From the NCBI GenBank assembly GCA_037444185.1, contig JBBIMW010000058.1, forward strand, positions 1 to 10,183: a stretch of DNA of 10,183 bases. Reading direction: 5' to 3'. Under the pieces are notes generated by a model. It saw nothing but the letters and a program-made list of their open reading frames with translations, did no database searches and was not told the DNA's origin. Each line of letters starts with the position of its first letter. Position 1 is the stretch's first letter. Shown here in pieces: positions 4,207 through 10,183 of this stretch. The position numbers were made by a program, and so were the translations under genes. This DNA is from JAILZP01 sp037444185 (lineage in GTDB: Bacteria; Bacillota; Desulfotomaculia; Desulfotomaculales; Desulfocucumaceae).

Positions 4207-5355
4207 TTGGAAATGGATTTGGACGGCGGAATCGTCATGGTGACTGTGATTCGCCGACAGGGGGTTCCAGAGAATGTACTGGGACGTAAAAAGGCTTTTT
4301 CCATTTCCGGAGAGGCCGGGGATCTGTCCTTGCCGTGGCTGGAGGCCGATGCGGCCCGGTTGGCCCGAAAAGCCCTGGCTGAAGGTGTTTTCATGGTGGA
4401 AGAACTATCTGACAAGGACTGCGGCCGGTCAGTCACCCTGATGGTGGAGCCCTACCTGCCGCCTCCGGGACTGGTGATTCTGGGCGGGGGCGGCATTGCC
4501 TTGCCGCTGGCAAAGCTGGGAAAAATGCTGGATTATCGGGTGACGGTGGTGGATGACCGCCCGGAGTTCGCTTCCACTGCCCGCTTTCCGGAAGTGGACA
4601 GGGTTGTTTGTGTGAATTTTGACAGAATAAATAAAGTGCTGGATTTTGAGCCCACCAGCAGCGTGGTGATTGTCACCCGGGGTCACCGGTACGACCTGGA
4701 ATGCTTGCGGCAGTTGGTGGATATCCCCCTGGCGTACCTGGGCATGATCGGCAGCAGGCGCAGGGCCGGGTTGGCGAGGCGGCGGTTGATGGAAGAGGGC
4801 TTTGCAGTGGAAAAGCTGGAGGGTGTGCATATGCCCATAGGCCTTGACATAGGGGCCCAGACCCCGGAGGAAATTGCTGTGAGTATTGCTGCGGAGCTGA
4901 TCAGGGTCCGGCGGGGAAATGTATCCCGGTCATTGTGCGGCCATGGGGCGGAGGCCCGGGGAAGGGCCGCTTACTGCGAATTTCCCTCTTCAATGGATGT
5001 GGAGATTCTGAAAAGGGCGGTCCGCTCAGCTGCCGGAGGCATGCCGGCGGCCCTGGCCACCGTTGTCATGACCGGGGGGTCCACACCCCGCAAAGCCGGC
5101 GCCAAAATGCTGGTTTACCGGGACGGACGGGTATACGGCACCATAGGTGGCGGCTGCGGCGAGTCCGAAGTGCGCCGGGAGGCGCTGAATGTGATTGACG
5201 AGAACACCCCCGGGCTGTTCAGGGTGGTACTTGACGCCGGTGTGGCAACGGAGGAGGGAATGGCCTGCGGGGGGGTCATGGAGGTTTACATCGATCCGGC
5301 CGGCACATTGGCCGGGATCCTGGGTGGTGGTGACAGCCGTTCCTTTTGTTTTTGA
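4207..5355 (+). CDS. XdhC/CoxI-family maturation factor for a molybdenum hydroxylase, with atypical domain order
   Basis: 382 residues from TTG 4207, which has GGGGGTGG 7 bases upstream; GTG 4186 and ATG 4213 are alternatives with poorer spacing. Residues about 88-235 are the XdhC_C Rossmann domain: GGGGIALP nucleotide loop, VVDDRPEFA, VIVTRGHRYD and YLGMIGSRRR. Residues about 275-365 are a full XdhC_CoxI domain: ALATVVMTGGSTPRKAGAKM, GTIGGGCGESEV and the conserved CGG near its end. The N-terminus (about 8-70) looks like a shortened, degenerate CoxI domain (VMVTVIRRQGVPENVLGRKKA). Usual family members have CoxI first and Rossmann last. XdhC proteins bind molybdenum cofactor, help sulfurate it and insert it into xanthine-dehydrogenase-type enzymes in the cytoplasm. 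No hydroxylase subunit gene is in the window, so the client is unknown. Confidence 0.85.
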   Translation: MEMDLDGGIVMVTVIRRQGVPENVLGRKKAFSISGEAGDLSLPWLEADAARLARKALAEGVFMVEELSDKDCGRSVTLMVEPYLPPPGLVILGGGGIALPLAKLGKMLDYRVTVVDDRPEFASTARFPEVDRVVCVNFDRINKVLDFEPTSSVVIVTRGHRYDLECLRQLVDIPLAYLGMIGSRRRAGLARRRLMEEGFAVEKLEGVHMPIGLDIGAQTPEEIAVSIAAELIRVRRGNVSRSLCGHGAEARGRAAYCEFPSSMDVEILKRAVRSAAGGMPAALATVVMTGGSTPRKAGAKMLVYRDGRVYGTIGGGCGESEVRREALNVIDENTPGLFRVVLDAGVATEEGMACGGVMEVYIDPAGTLAGILGGGDSRSFCF

Positions 5356-5387
5356 TAAGGCTGCGGGCCGGAAAAATGGTGAAAATA

Positions 5388-5417
5388 TTTTCCGGAGAGG
5401 GACGGGCGTGATATAAT
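5388..5417 (+). promoter_or_regulatory. Candidate extended -10 promoter for adk
   Basis: TATAAT at 5412-5417 is preceded by TG one base upstream, giving TGATATAAT exactly as at the xdhC-like promoter. The -35 is weak (TTTTCC, 5388-5393, 18-base spacer). That sequence is also the right arm of a CCGGAAAA/TTTTCCGG dyad (5368-5375 and 5388-5395). Confidence 0.6.
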
Positions 5418-5455
5418 CTAAAGTTAGAAACACTTTATATCGGGAGGGGATCGGG

Positions 5456-6100
5456 TTGAATTTACTGATCATGGGACCGCCGGGCGCCGGGAAGGGAACC
5501 CAGGCCGAAGTGCTGGTCAAGGAATTGCAGATCACACATATTTCCACCGGGGACATGTTCCGCAACGCTATAAAAGAAGGCACGGAAATGGGTAAAAAGG
5601 CCAAGGAATACATGGACAAGGGAGAGCTGGTGCCTGATGAGGTGGTTATCGGCATGGTGAAGGACAGGCTGTCCCAGCCCGATTGCAAAAAGGGGTTCCT
5701 ACTGGACGGATTTCCCCGTACGGTGGAGCAGGCCAAGGCTTTGGACACCACCCTCGGGTCACTGGGAATCAAGCTGGACGGGGTGGTAAACATAGTGGTT
5801 CCCCTGGACAAGCTGATGGAGCGGCTCACCGGGCGAAGGGTGTGCAAGGGCTGCGGCGCGTCGTACCATGTGCTGTTCAACCCGCCCCAGGCCGCCGGAC
5901 GGTGCAATGCATGCAGCGGAGAGCTTTATCAGAGGACTGACGACAATGAGGAGTCGGTGGGAACCCGGCTGAAGGCATATGAGGAAAAGACGCAGCCGCT
6001 GATCGATTATTACGGTGAAAAAGGAATTCTGTTGAACATAAATGGTGATCAGGACATAAGGAAGGTACTGGAGGACATTTTAAAGGCACTGAAGAAGTAA
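5456..6100 (+). CDS. adk: Adenylate kinase, long zinc-type
   Basis: 214 residues, normal for the long bacterial form. It catalyses AMP + ATP to 2 ADP in the cytoplasm and sets the energy charge. The P-loop GPPGAGKGT is at 7-15, STGDMFR at 30-36 binds AMP, DGFPRT is at 84-89, and TGRRVC opens the LID. The LID has a four-cysteine zinc site (Cys130, 133, 150, 153), typical of Gram-positive enzymes. Arg160 and Arg171 are the expected phosphate-binding arginines of the closing segment QRTDDNEESVGTRLKAY. The start is a TTG with GGGAGGGG 6 bases upstream. In most Firmicutes adk sits between secY and map in the ribosomal-protein cluster; here it stands alone between an xdhC-like gene and a phosphorylase, with its own promoter and terminator. 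It may be a relocated or second copy. Confidence 0.97.
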   Translation: MNLLIMGPPGAGKGTQAEVLVKELQITHISTGDMFRNAIKEGTEMGKKAKEYMDKGELVPDEVVIGMVKDRLSQPDCKKGFLLDGFPRTVEQAKALDTTLGSLGIKLDGVVNIVVPLDKLMERLTGRRVCKGCGASYHVLFNPPQAAGRCNACSGELYQRTDDNEESVGTRLKAYEEKTQPLIDYYGEKGILLNINGDQDIRKVLEDILKALKK

Positions 6101-6105
6101 GCCAC

Positions 6106-6132
6106 AAAAACCCCGGCATGTCCGGGGTTTTT
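6106..6132 (+). terminator. Intrinsic terminator of adk
   Basis: AAAAACCCCGG (6106-6116) and CCGGGGTTTTT (6122-6132) form a perfect 11-bp stem around CATGT, 5 bases after the adk stop. A second small hairpin, TTGCCGG/CCGGCAA (6131-6147), follows at once. The A/T flanks make it potentially bidirectional. Confidence 0.93.
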
Positions 6133-6151
6133 GCCGGATCCCGGCAATTTC

Positions 6152-6179
6152 CGCCGGTCGCCCGGGACACGGGCCGGCG
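6152..6179 (+). other. GC-rich hairpin in the leader of the phosphorylase gene
   Basis: CGCCGG (6152-6157) pairs with CCGGCG (6174-6179), and CCCG with CGGG inside it, leaving a TCG bulge and a GGACA loop. There is no T-run. It lies about 50 bases before the start codon and may be a structured leader; I recognise no known riboswitch. Confidence 0.4.
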
Positions 6180-6232
6180 TGGCGGCCCGGGGGTGAACGA
6201 AAATCAGTTCAAAAAGGGGGAAGGAAAGAGCA

Positions 6233-7048
6233 ATGCAGCGGATTCCCGGGGCCGGACTGGCCTTAATAGGAGGCTCAAGCACTTACAGCATGAATTTCCC
6301 CGAAGATTTGGACCATGAAGATATCAGTATATTGAATGAGGGAGCTGTATTCCGGACCCCCTTCGGGGACAGCCCGCCATTTAAATTTTTCCGGTGGGGC
6401 GAAAAAACGGTGGTCTCGGTGAGGATGCACGGGTGGCGGCCCGGAGTAAGCCGGGGGGCCGCGTCCCAACAGGTTTTCTGGGTGTTCAGGGAGGCCGGGG
6501 TGAAGAAAATCATTGCCGACGGTGGGGTGGGGTCGGTCAACCATCTGCTTAAACCCAGAGACCTGATCATACCCTCTGATTATATGGATTTTTCCATGCG
6601 CAAGGATGTGGGCCTGGGCGGGCCCTACCTGTTGACCATGAGGCAGCCGGTTTGCCCGGAGATAAGGGCGGCCCTGCTGGATGCTTCAGAAAAGCTGTAC
6701 CGGGGGAGGATATTCGACCGGGGAATATACGCCGTCACAGACGGCAGACATTTTGAGAGCAAGGCCGAGGTGGTTATGCTGGGCAGGGCGGGGGCGGACG
6801 TGGTGGGCCAGAGCATGTGCCCGGAGGTATATCTGGCCAGGGAGATCGGGGCCTGCTACGGAAGGGTTGATATGGTGGTGAACTACGCCGAGGGAGTGAT
6901 CACCGACTGGGACCACGATGAACTTAAGGATATTTTCTACGGGCTGTCGGGCAAAGTGGCGGCCATAGTGCTGGATGCCCTAGGCCGTCTTGGTCCGGAC
7001 CAGATCTGTGGATGTCCTGAATTGCGCAGGGACACTCTTTTAAAATAG
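6233..7048 (+). CDS. Divergent nucleoside phosphorylase of the MTAP/PNP family
   Basis: 271 residues from an ATG with GGAAGGAAAG just upstream. The fold landmarks of methylthioadenosine phosphorylase are present in order: glycine loop IGGSSTYS (12-19), FGDSPP (44-49), HGWRPG (66-71), GVGSVNHLLKPRDLIIPSDYMDF (98-120), TDGRHFES (169-176) and GADVVGQSMCPEVYLARE (187-204). Family enzymes split MTA or purine nucleosides with phosphate, giving the free base and ribose-1-phosphate or its methylthio form. TDWD (224-227) matches the Asp-x-Asp with which MTAP recognises a 6-amino purine, favouring an adenine-type substrate. Several near-invariant positions differ, however: ADGG for ATNA/TTAC, TDGRHF for TEGPRF, QSMC for MTNV. 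Substrate, and even activity, are therefore uncertain. No other methionine-salvage gene is nearby. Adk upstream ends in a terminator, so this is a separate unit. Confidence 0.83.
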   Translation: MQRIPGAGLALIGGSSTYSMNFPEDLDHEDISILNEGAVFRTPFGDSPPFKFFRWGEKTVVSVRMHGWRPGVSRGAASQQVFWVFREAGVKKIIADGGVGSVNHLLKPRDLIIPSDYMDFSMRKDVGLGGPYLLTMRQPVCPEIRAALLDASEKLYRGRIFDRGIYAVTDGRHFESKAEVVMLGRAGADVVGQSMCPEVYLAREIGACYGRVDMVVNYAEGVITDWDHDELKDIFYGLSGKVAAIVLDALGRLGPDQICGCPELRRDTLLK

Positions 7049-7053
7049 AACCG

Positions 7054-7077
7054 CCGGTTCCTCCCGCAGGAGGACGG
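7054..7077 (+). terminator. Weak hairpin after the phosphorylase gene
   Basis: TCCTCC (7059-7064) and GGAGGA (7069-7074) pair around CGCA. The flanks CCG (7054-7056) and CGG (7075-7077) extend the stem past a two-base bulge. There is no T-run, so termination is doubtful. Confidence 0.35.
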
Positions 7078-7164
7078 TCTCCCCGTGTCGGTGGTTGATT
7101 GATTAAATATAGGTGCTCCCTGAAAAAAGCGGCTTAGAAAACAACGGCAAAGGGGGATTGGCCG

Positions 7165-8313
7165 GTGATTGTAGGTGTGCCCAAAGAGATCAAGAATAGC
7201 GAGTACAGAGTGGCAATTACGCCTGCCGGTGTTGAGGCTCTGGTGAAGGCCGGGCATGAAGTGGTTATAGAAACAAATGCCGGCGCCGGCAGCGGTATTT
7301 CTGACTTGCAATATGTGACAGCCGGCGCCGTCATTCTTCCTGGGGCGAAGGAAGTCTACAGCGCTGCGGAAATGATCATAAAGGTCAAGGAGCCCCTGCC
7401 GCCTGAATATGAACTCTTGAAAGAGGGGCAGCTGCTGTTCACATATCTGCACCTGGCCCCGGAGCCCGAATTGACCAGGGCCCTGCTGAGAAAAAAAGTT
7501 ATCGGCATAGCCTATGAAACAATTCAATCCAATGACGGTATCCTGCCCCTGCTGACGCCGATGAGTGAAGTGGCCGGCCGCATGTCTATTCAGATCGGCG
7601 CCCAGTTACTGGAAAAAACCCACGGCGGTAAAGGAGTTCTGATGGGGGGTGTACCCGGAGTCCCGCCGGCCAGGGTGGTCATTGTAGGCGGGGGGGTGGT
7701 GGGGGCCAATGCCGCCAAAGTTGCAATGGGTATGGGGGCCGAGGTGATAATACTTGACAAAAGCGCCAACCGCCTGCGCTACCTCGATGATATATTCGGC
7801 GCGCGCATAAAGACCCTTATGTCCAACAGCTATAATGTAAAGGAATCTGTGGCGGGAGCAGATTTAGTCATCGGCGCGGTACTGGTTCCCGGGGCGAAGG
7901 CGCCCAAAATAGTCACCGAAGAGATGGTTGGGGCGATGGAACCGGGTTCTGTCATTGTGGACGTGGCCATCGACCAGGGAGGCTGCGTGGAAACGTCGGA
8001 CAGGGTCACCACCCACGCCGAGCCCACTTATGTCAGGCACGGAGTGGTGCATTACAGTGTGGCCAACATGCCTGGTGCGGTGGCCAGGACTTCCACCTTT
8101 GCCCTGACCAATGTTACATTGCCCTATGCCATGATCCTGGCCGGCAAGGGCTGCGAGTCCGCCATCAGGGGGGATATAGCCCTGGCCCGGGGGGTGAACA
8201 CCGTTGACGGAAAGATCACTTACAGAGCGGTGGCCCAGGCTCTGAACATGGAATATACCGGGCTGGACGAGGTTATTGATTTGCCGAAACATATAAGGGA
8301 GGGTATCGCTTGA
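7165..8313 (+). CDS. ald: Alanine dehydrogenase
   Basis: 382 residues, slightly longer than the usual 370 or so. The enzyme reversibly deaminates L-alanine to pyruvate and ammonia with NAD in the cytoplasm, as a hexamer in characterised members. The N-terminus MIVGVPKEIKNSEYRVAITP is the family signature. Catalytic residues fall at the positions known from the Mycobacterium tuberculosis enzyme: Arg15, Lys75 (IKVKEP), His96 (YLHLA) and Asp270 (VAIDQGG). The Rossmann loop GGGVVG is at 175-180 with Asp198 binding the NAD ribose. A Gly-rich C-terminus with VANMPGAVARTST is intact. The start is a GTG with AGGGGGAT 7 bases upstream. I saw only a poor promoter (TTAAAT near 7103 with TG upstream). 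The neighbouring liv genes suggest an amino-acid uptake and catabolism locus, but ald and livK are probably separate transcripts. Confidence 0.97.
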   Translation: MIVGVPKEIKNSEYRVAITPAGVEALVKAGHEVVIETNAGAGSGISDLQYVTAGAVILPGAKEVYSAAEMIIKVKEPLPPEYELLKEGQLLFTYLHLAPEPELTRALLRKKVIGIAYETIQSNDGILPLLTPMSEVAGRMSIQIGAQLLEKTHGGKGVLMGGVPGVPPARVVIVGGGVVGANAAKVAMGMGAEVIILDKSANRLRYLDDIFGARIKTLMSNSYNVKESVAGADLVIGAVLVPGAKAPKIVTEEMVGAMEPGSVIVDVAIDQGGCVETSDRVTTHAEPTYVRHGVVHYSVANMPGAVARTSTFALTNVTLPYAMILAGKGCESAIRGDIALARGVNTVDGKITYRAVAQALNMEYTGLDEVIDLPKHIREGIA

Positions 8314-8430
8314 TTCCTTTGTCGAAGCCCCCGGAGGTGACCGGCTCTTATTTATTAAAAGTTTCAATATGCAGTATGCCCAGAAGGAATTAACAAAAAG
8401 TTGTTGAATAATGAAACGTCAAGTTTTGTG

Positions 8431-8475
8431 CTCCGGACATTGCGCATGTTAAGTGCTGGGTTCGGAGTTGTTTTT
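8431..8475 (+). terminator. Possible terminator between ald and livK
   Basis: CTCCGGA (8431-8437) can pair with TTCGGAG (8461-8467) with one wobble, followed by TTGTTTTT. The loop is large (23 bases), with only minor internal pairing, so the call is tentative. If real, livK needs its own promoter between about 8476 and 8540; I could not identify a good one. Confidence 0.35.
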
Positions 8476-8556
8476 GGGCCGGTCTGAAGGAGGTGGGATA
8501 CCGGAAGAATTGATATTTTTAAAAAATGCAGAAGAATGAAGGAGGTATTTTGGTAA

Positions 8557-9732
8557 ATGCGCATCAGATCCAAATGGTTTTTGGTATTACTGGTACTATT
8601 GATGAGTGTGGCCCTGATTGCCACCGGTTGCGGCGGTGGCGACAAAAAAGATGAGAAAAAACCAGCCGCAGCAGACGACAAGACGATCAAAATAGGTATC
8701 CTGGCCCCCCTTACAGGTGACGTCAAAACCTTCGGCGAATCCACCGTCAACGGTGCAAAGCTCGCTGTGGAGCAGGCCGGAGGTAAAATAGGCGACTTCA
8801 AAATTGAAGTTGTGCCCGCAGACGACCGCAACGATCCCACTGAGGCCGTGAATGTGGCCACCAAGCTGATTTCCCAGGACAAAGTGTCCGGCATTGTGGG
8901 TTCAGTCACCTCAAAGACCACCATTCCGGTATCCAAGCTGGCCAACGACAGCAAAGTAGTCCTGATCACCGGAACCGCCACCAATGAAAAGGTCACCGTG
9001 GACGGGGGCAAGCGCAAGGAATTCGTTTTCCGGGCCTGTTTCATCGACCCCTTCCAGGGCAAAGTGGCGGCCAAGTTCGCCCTTGAAAACTTGAAAAAGA
9101 AGACCGCAGCCGTTCTCTACGACCAGGGCAATGATTACACCATCGGGCTGGCCAATAATTTCAAAGAGAACTTCACCAAGGGCGGCGGCACCATCACCGA
9201 TTTCCTGGCATACAGCAAGGACGACACCGACTTCAGCGCCGTGCTCACCAACATAGCCAAGAAGAATCCCGAAGTGCTCTTCCTCCCCGACTATTACCAG
9301 AAAGTCAGCCTGATCGGCAAGCAAGCCAGGGCGAAGGGCATTAAGGCCGTGTTTATCGGCGGCGACGGCTGGGATTCCACCGACCTGGACTATAGGACCA
9401 TGGAGGGCGGATACTTCACCAACCACTACTCCGCCGACGATCCCAGCCCGCAGGTGAAGAAGTTTGTCGGGGATTACAATGCCAAGTACGGCAAGACCCC
9501 GGACGCTTTGGCGGCCCTCGCCTACGACGCCGCAAGCCTGCTGCTGAACGCCATCAAGACGGCCAACAGCAAGGATCCGGTAAAGATCAGGGAAGCCATG
9601 CAGAATACCAAGGACTTCCAGACTGTCAGCGGCAAGGTGACCTTTGACAGCAACGGCAACCCCATCAAGGCCGCCACCATATTGCAGATTAGAGAAGGCA
9701 AGCAAGCATTCGTTACCACTGTATCCCCATAA
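8557..9732 (+). CDS. livK: Branched-chain amino-acid ABC transporter substrate-binding lipoprotein (LivK-like)
   Basis: 391 residues. A basic start, a hydrophobic core and lipobox ATGC give a lipoprotein signal with lipidated Cys25, so the mature protein is anchored outside the membrane. A Lys/Asp/Ala-rich linker (28-41) follows. The type I periplasmic-binding domain (Peripla_BP_6) begins at TIKIGILAPLTGDVKTFG, then shows NGAKLAVEQ, VPADDRNDP, GSVTSKTTIPVSKLANDSKV, FRACFIDPFQGKVAAKFA and GYFTNHYS. Such proteins capture leucine, isoleucine, valine or related compounds and deliver them to LivHMGF permeases. Its position before livH confirms the system, but specificity cannot be read from sequence; an alanine-type or aromatic ligand is possible next to ald. 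Codons end in C much more than in neighbouring genes, suggesting high expression. GGAGG lies 13-17 bases before the ATG, slightly long spacing. The same GAAGGAGGT also occurs near 8486. Confidence 0.95.
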   Translation: MRIRSKWFLVLLVLLMSVALIATGCGGGDKKDEKKPAAADDKTIKIGILAPLTGDVKTFGESTVNGAKLAVEQAGGKIGDFKIEVVPADDRNDPTEAVNVATKLISQDKVSGIVGSVTSKTTIPVSKLANDSKVVLITGTATNEKVTVDGGKRKEFVFRACFIDPFQGKVAAKFALENLKKKTAAVLYDQGNDYTIGLANNFKENFTKGGGTITDFLAYSKDDTDFSAVLTNIAKKNPEVLFLPDYYQKVSLIGKQARAKGIKAVFIGGDGWDSTDLDYRTMEGGYFTNHYSADDPSPQVKKFVGDYNAKYGKTPDALAALAYDAASLLLNAIKTANSKDPVKIREAMQNTKDFQTVSGKVTFDSNGNPIKAATILQIREGKQAFVTTVSP

Positions 9733-9746
9733 ACAATCATGAAAGT

Positions 9747-9786
9747 GCGGGGAGGTGCAGGCCTCCCCGCCGGTATCTTTTTTTTA
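9747..9786 (+). terminator. Intercistronic terminator or attenuator between livK and livH
   Basis: GCGGGGAGG (9747-9755) and CCTCCCCGC (9762-9770) form a perfect 9-bp stem with a 6-base loop. A T-run begins a few bases later, after CGGTATC. It lies just after livK and ends before the livH ribosome site. Partial termination here would give more binding protein than permease, a known arrangement in ABC operons; that role is inferred. Confidence 0.75.
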
Positions 9787-9806
9787 TCGCAGGGGGGCAA
9801 TACAAA

Positions 9807-10183
9807 TTGGAGCATTTGATGGATCAGATAATTAACGGGCTTCAGCTGGGCTTTATGTATGCGTTAATCGCCCTCGGCTATACCATGGTTTACGGTGTGG
9901 TCAAGCTGATCAACTTCGCCCACGGTGACGTTTTCATGGTGGGCGCCTTTGTGGGCTACTTTGGTTTCACCCACTGGGGCCTGCCGGTACCGCTGGCGAT
10001 ATTGACAGCCATGGTGGTCTGCTCCACCCTGGGGGTGGTTATAGAGCGTGTAGCCTATCGCCCGCTAAGATATGCTCCTAAGATAGCCGCGCTGATCAGC
10101 GCCTTGGGAGTTTCTTTATTTTTAGAATATTTTAGCAGTCTTAAATTTGTTTTTGGTCCCAATTACCGGGTGGTACAGCGTCC
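9807..10183 (+). CDS. livH: Branched-chain amino-acid ABC transporter permease LivH, 5' part only
   Basis: The gene runs off the right edge; about 125 of an expected 290 or so residues are seen. INGLQLGFMYALIALGYTMVYGVVKLINFAHGDVFMVGAFVGY is the unmistakable LivH N-terminus, with the INFAHG motif and several membrane helices. IERVAYRPLR is the conserved cytoplasmic loop. LivH and LivM together form the membrane channel of the Liv importer. I placed the start at TTG 9807: AGGGGGG (9791-9797) is 9 bases upstream, and the resulting start MEHLMDQIINGL fits the family, whereas ATG 9819 is 21 bases from that ribosome site. livM, livG and livF are expected downstream, outside the window. Confidence 0.95.
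   Translation, partial: MEHLMDQIINGLQLGFMYALIALGYTMVYGVVKLINFAHGDVFMVGAFVGYFGFTHWGLPVPLAILTAMVVCSTLGVVIERVAYRPLRYAPKIAALISALGVSLFLEYFSSLKFVFGPNYRVVQR

Noticed and set aside
8364..9705. Long - strand frames opposite livK (236 and 264 residues)
   Set aside because: They are antisense to a clear lipoprotein gene whose C-ending codons naturally leave the opposite strand free of stops.

Overview
The window looks like the chromosome of a moderately GC-rich Gram-positive anaerobe, probably a Desulfotomaculum/Pelotomaculum-type clostridium. This is an inference from strong GGAGG-type ribosome sites, TTG and GTG starts, a Zn-type adenylate kinase, an XdhC-family maturation factor, and a liv transporter beside alanine dehydrogenase. 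All genes I could support lie on the + strand. I found no rRNA, tRNA or CRISPR.

Region 1 (1-1397) is the end of a surface-appendage locus: the C-terminus of an extracellular beta-sandwich protein, then a TadE-like pseudopilin and a TadG-like protein with an unusual cysteine-rich patch, packed as an operon. Region 2 (1398-3600) is a small integration module. It starts with about 380 non-coding bases dense in dyad symmetry and with five copies of a TCAGCRGGT 9-mer. A small excisionase-like protein follows, then a strong terminator, then a complete tyrosine recombinase. After the recombinase come about 460 bases with no convincing gene. No other mobile-element gene is visible, so this is a minimal or remnant element.

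Region 3 (3556-4073) is a self-contained unit (promoter, gene, terminator) for a small tail-anchored protein whose middle is an 11-residue-repeat coiled coil. Region 4 (4093-7048) holds three purine-related genes, each with its own signals: an XdhC-type maturation factor with CoxI-like sequence at both ends, adenylate kinase, and a divergent nucleoside phosphorylase of the MTAP/PNP family. Region 5 (7165-10183) holds alanine dehydrogenase and the start of a branched-chain amino-acid ABC transporter operon: the LivK lipoprotein, an intercistronic terminator-like hairpin, then LivH running off the window.

The most interesting material is the repeat cluster upstream of the excisionase-like gene, the terminator between it and the integrase, the coiled-coil gene bracketed by two related hairpins, the 19-bp dyad upstream of the xdhC-like promoter, and the altered active-site motifs of the phosphorylase. 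None clearly amounts to a new multi-gene system.
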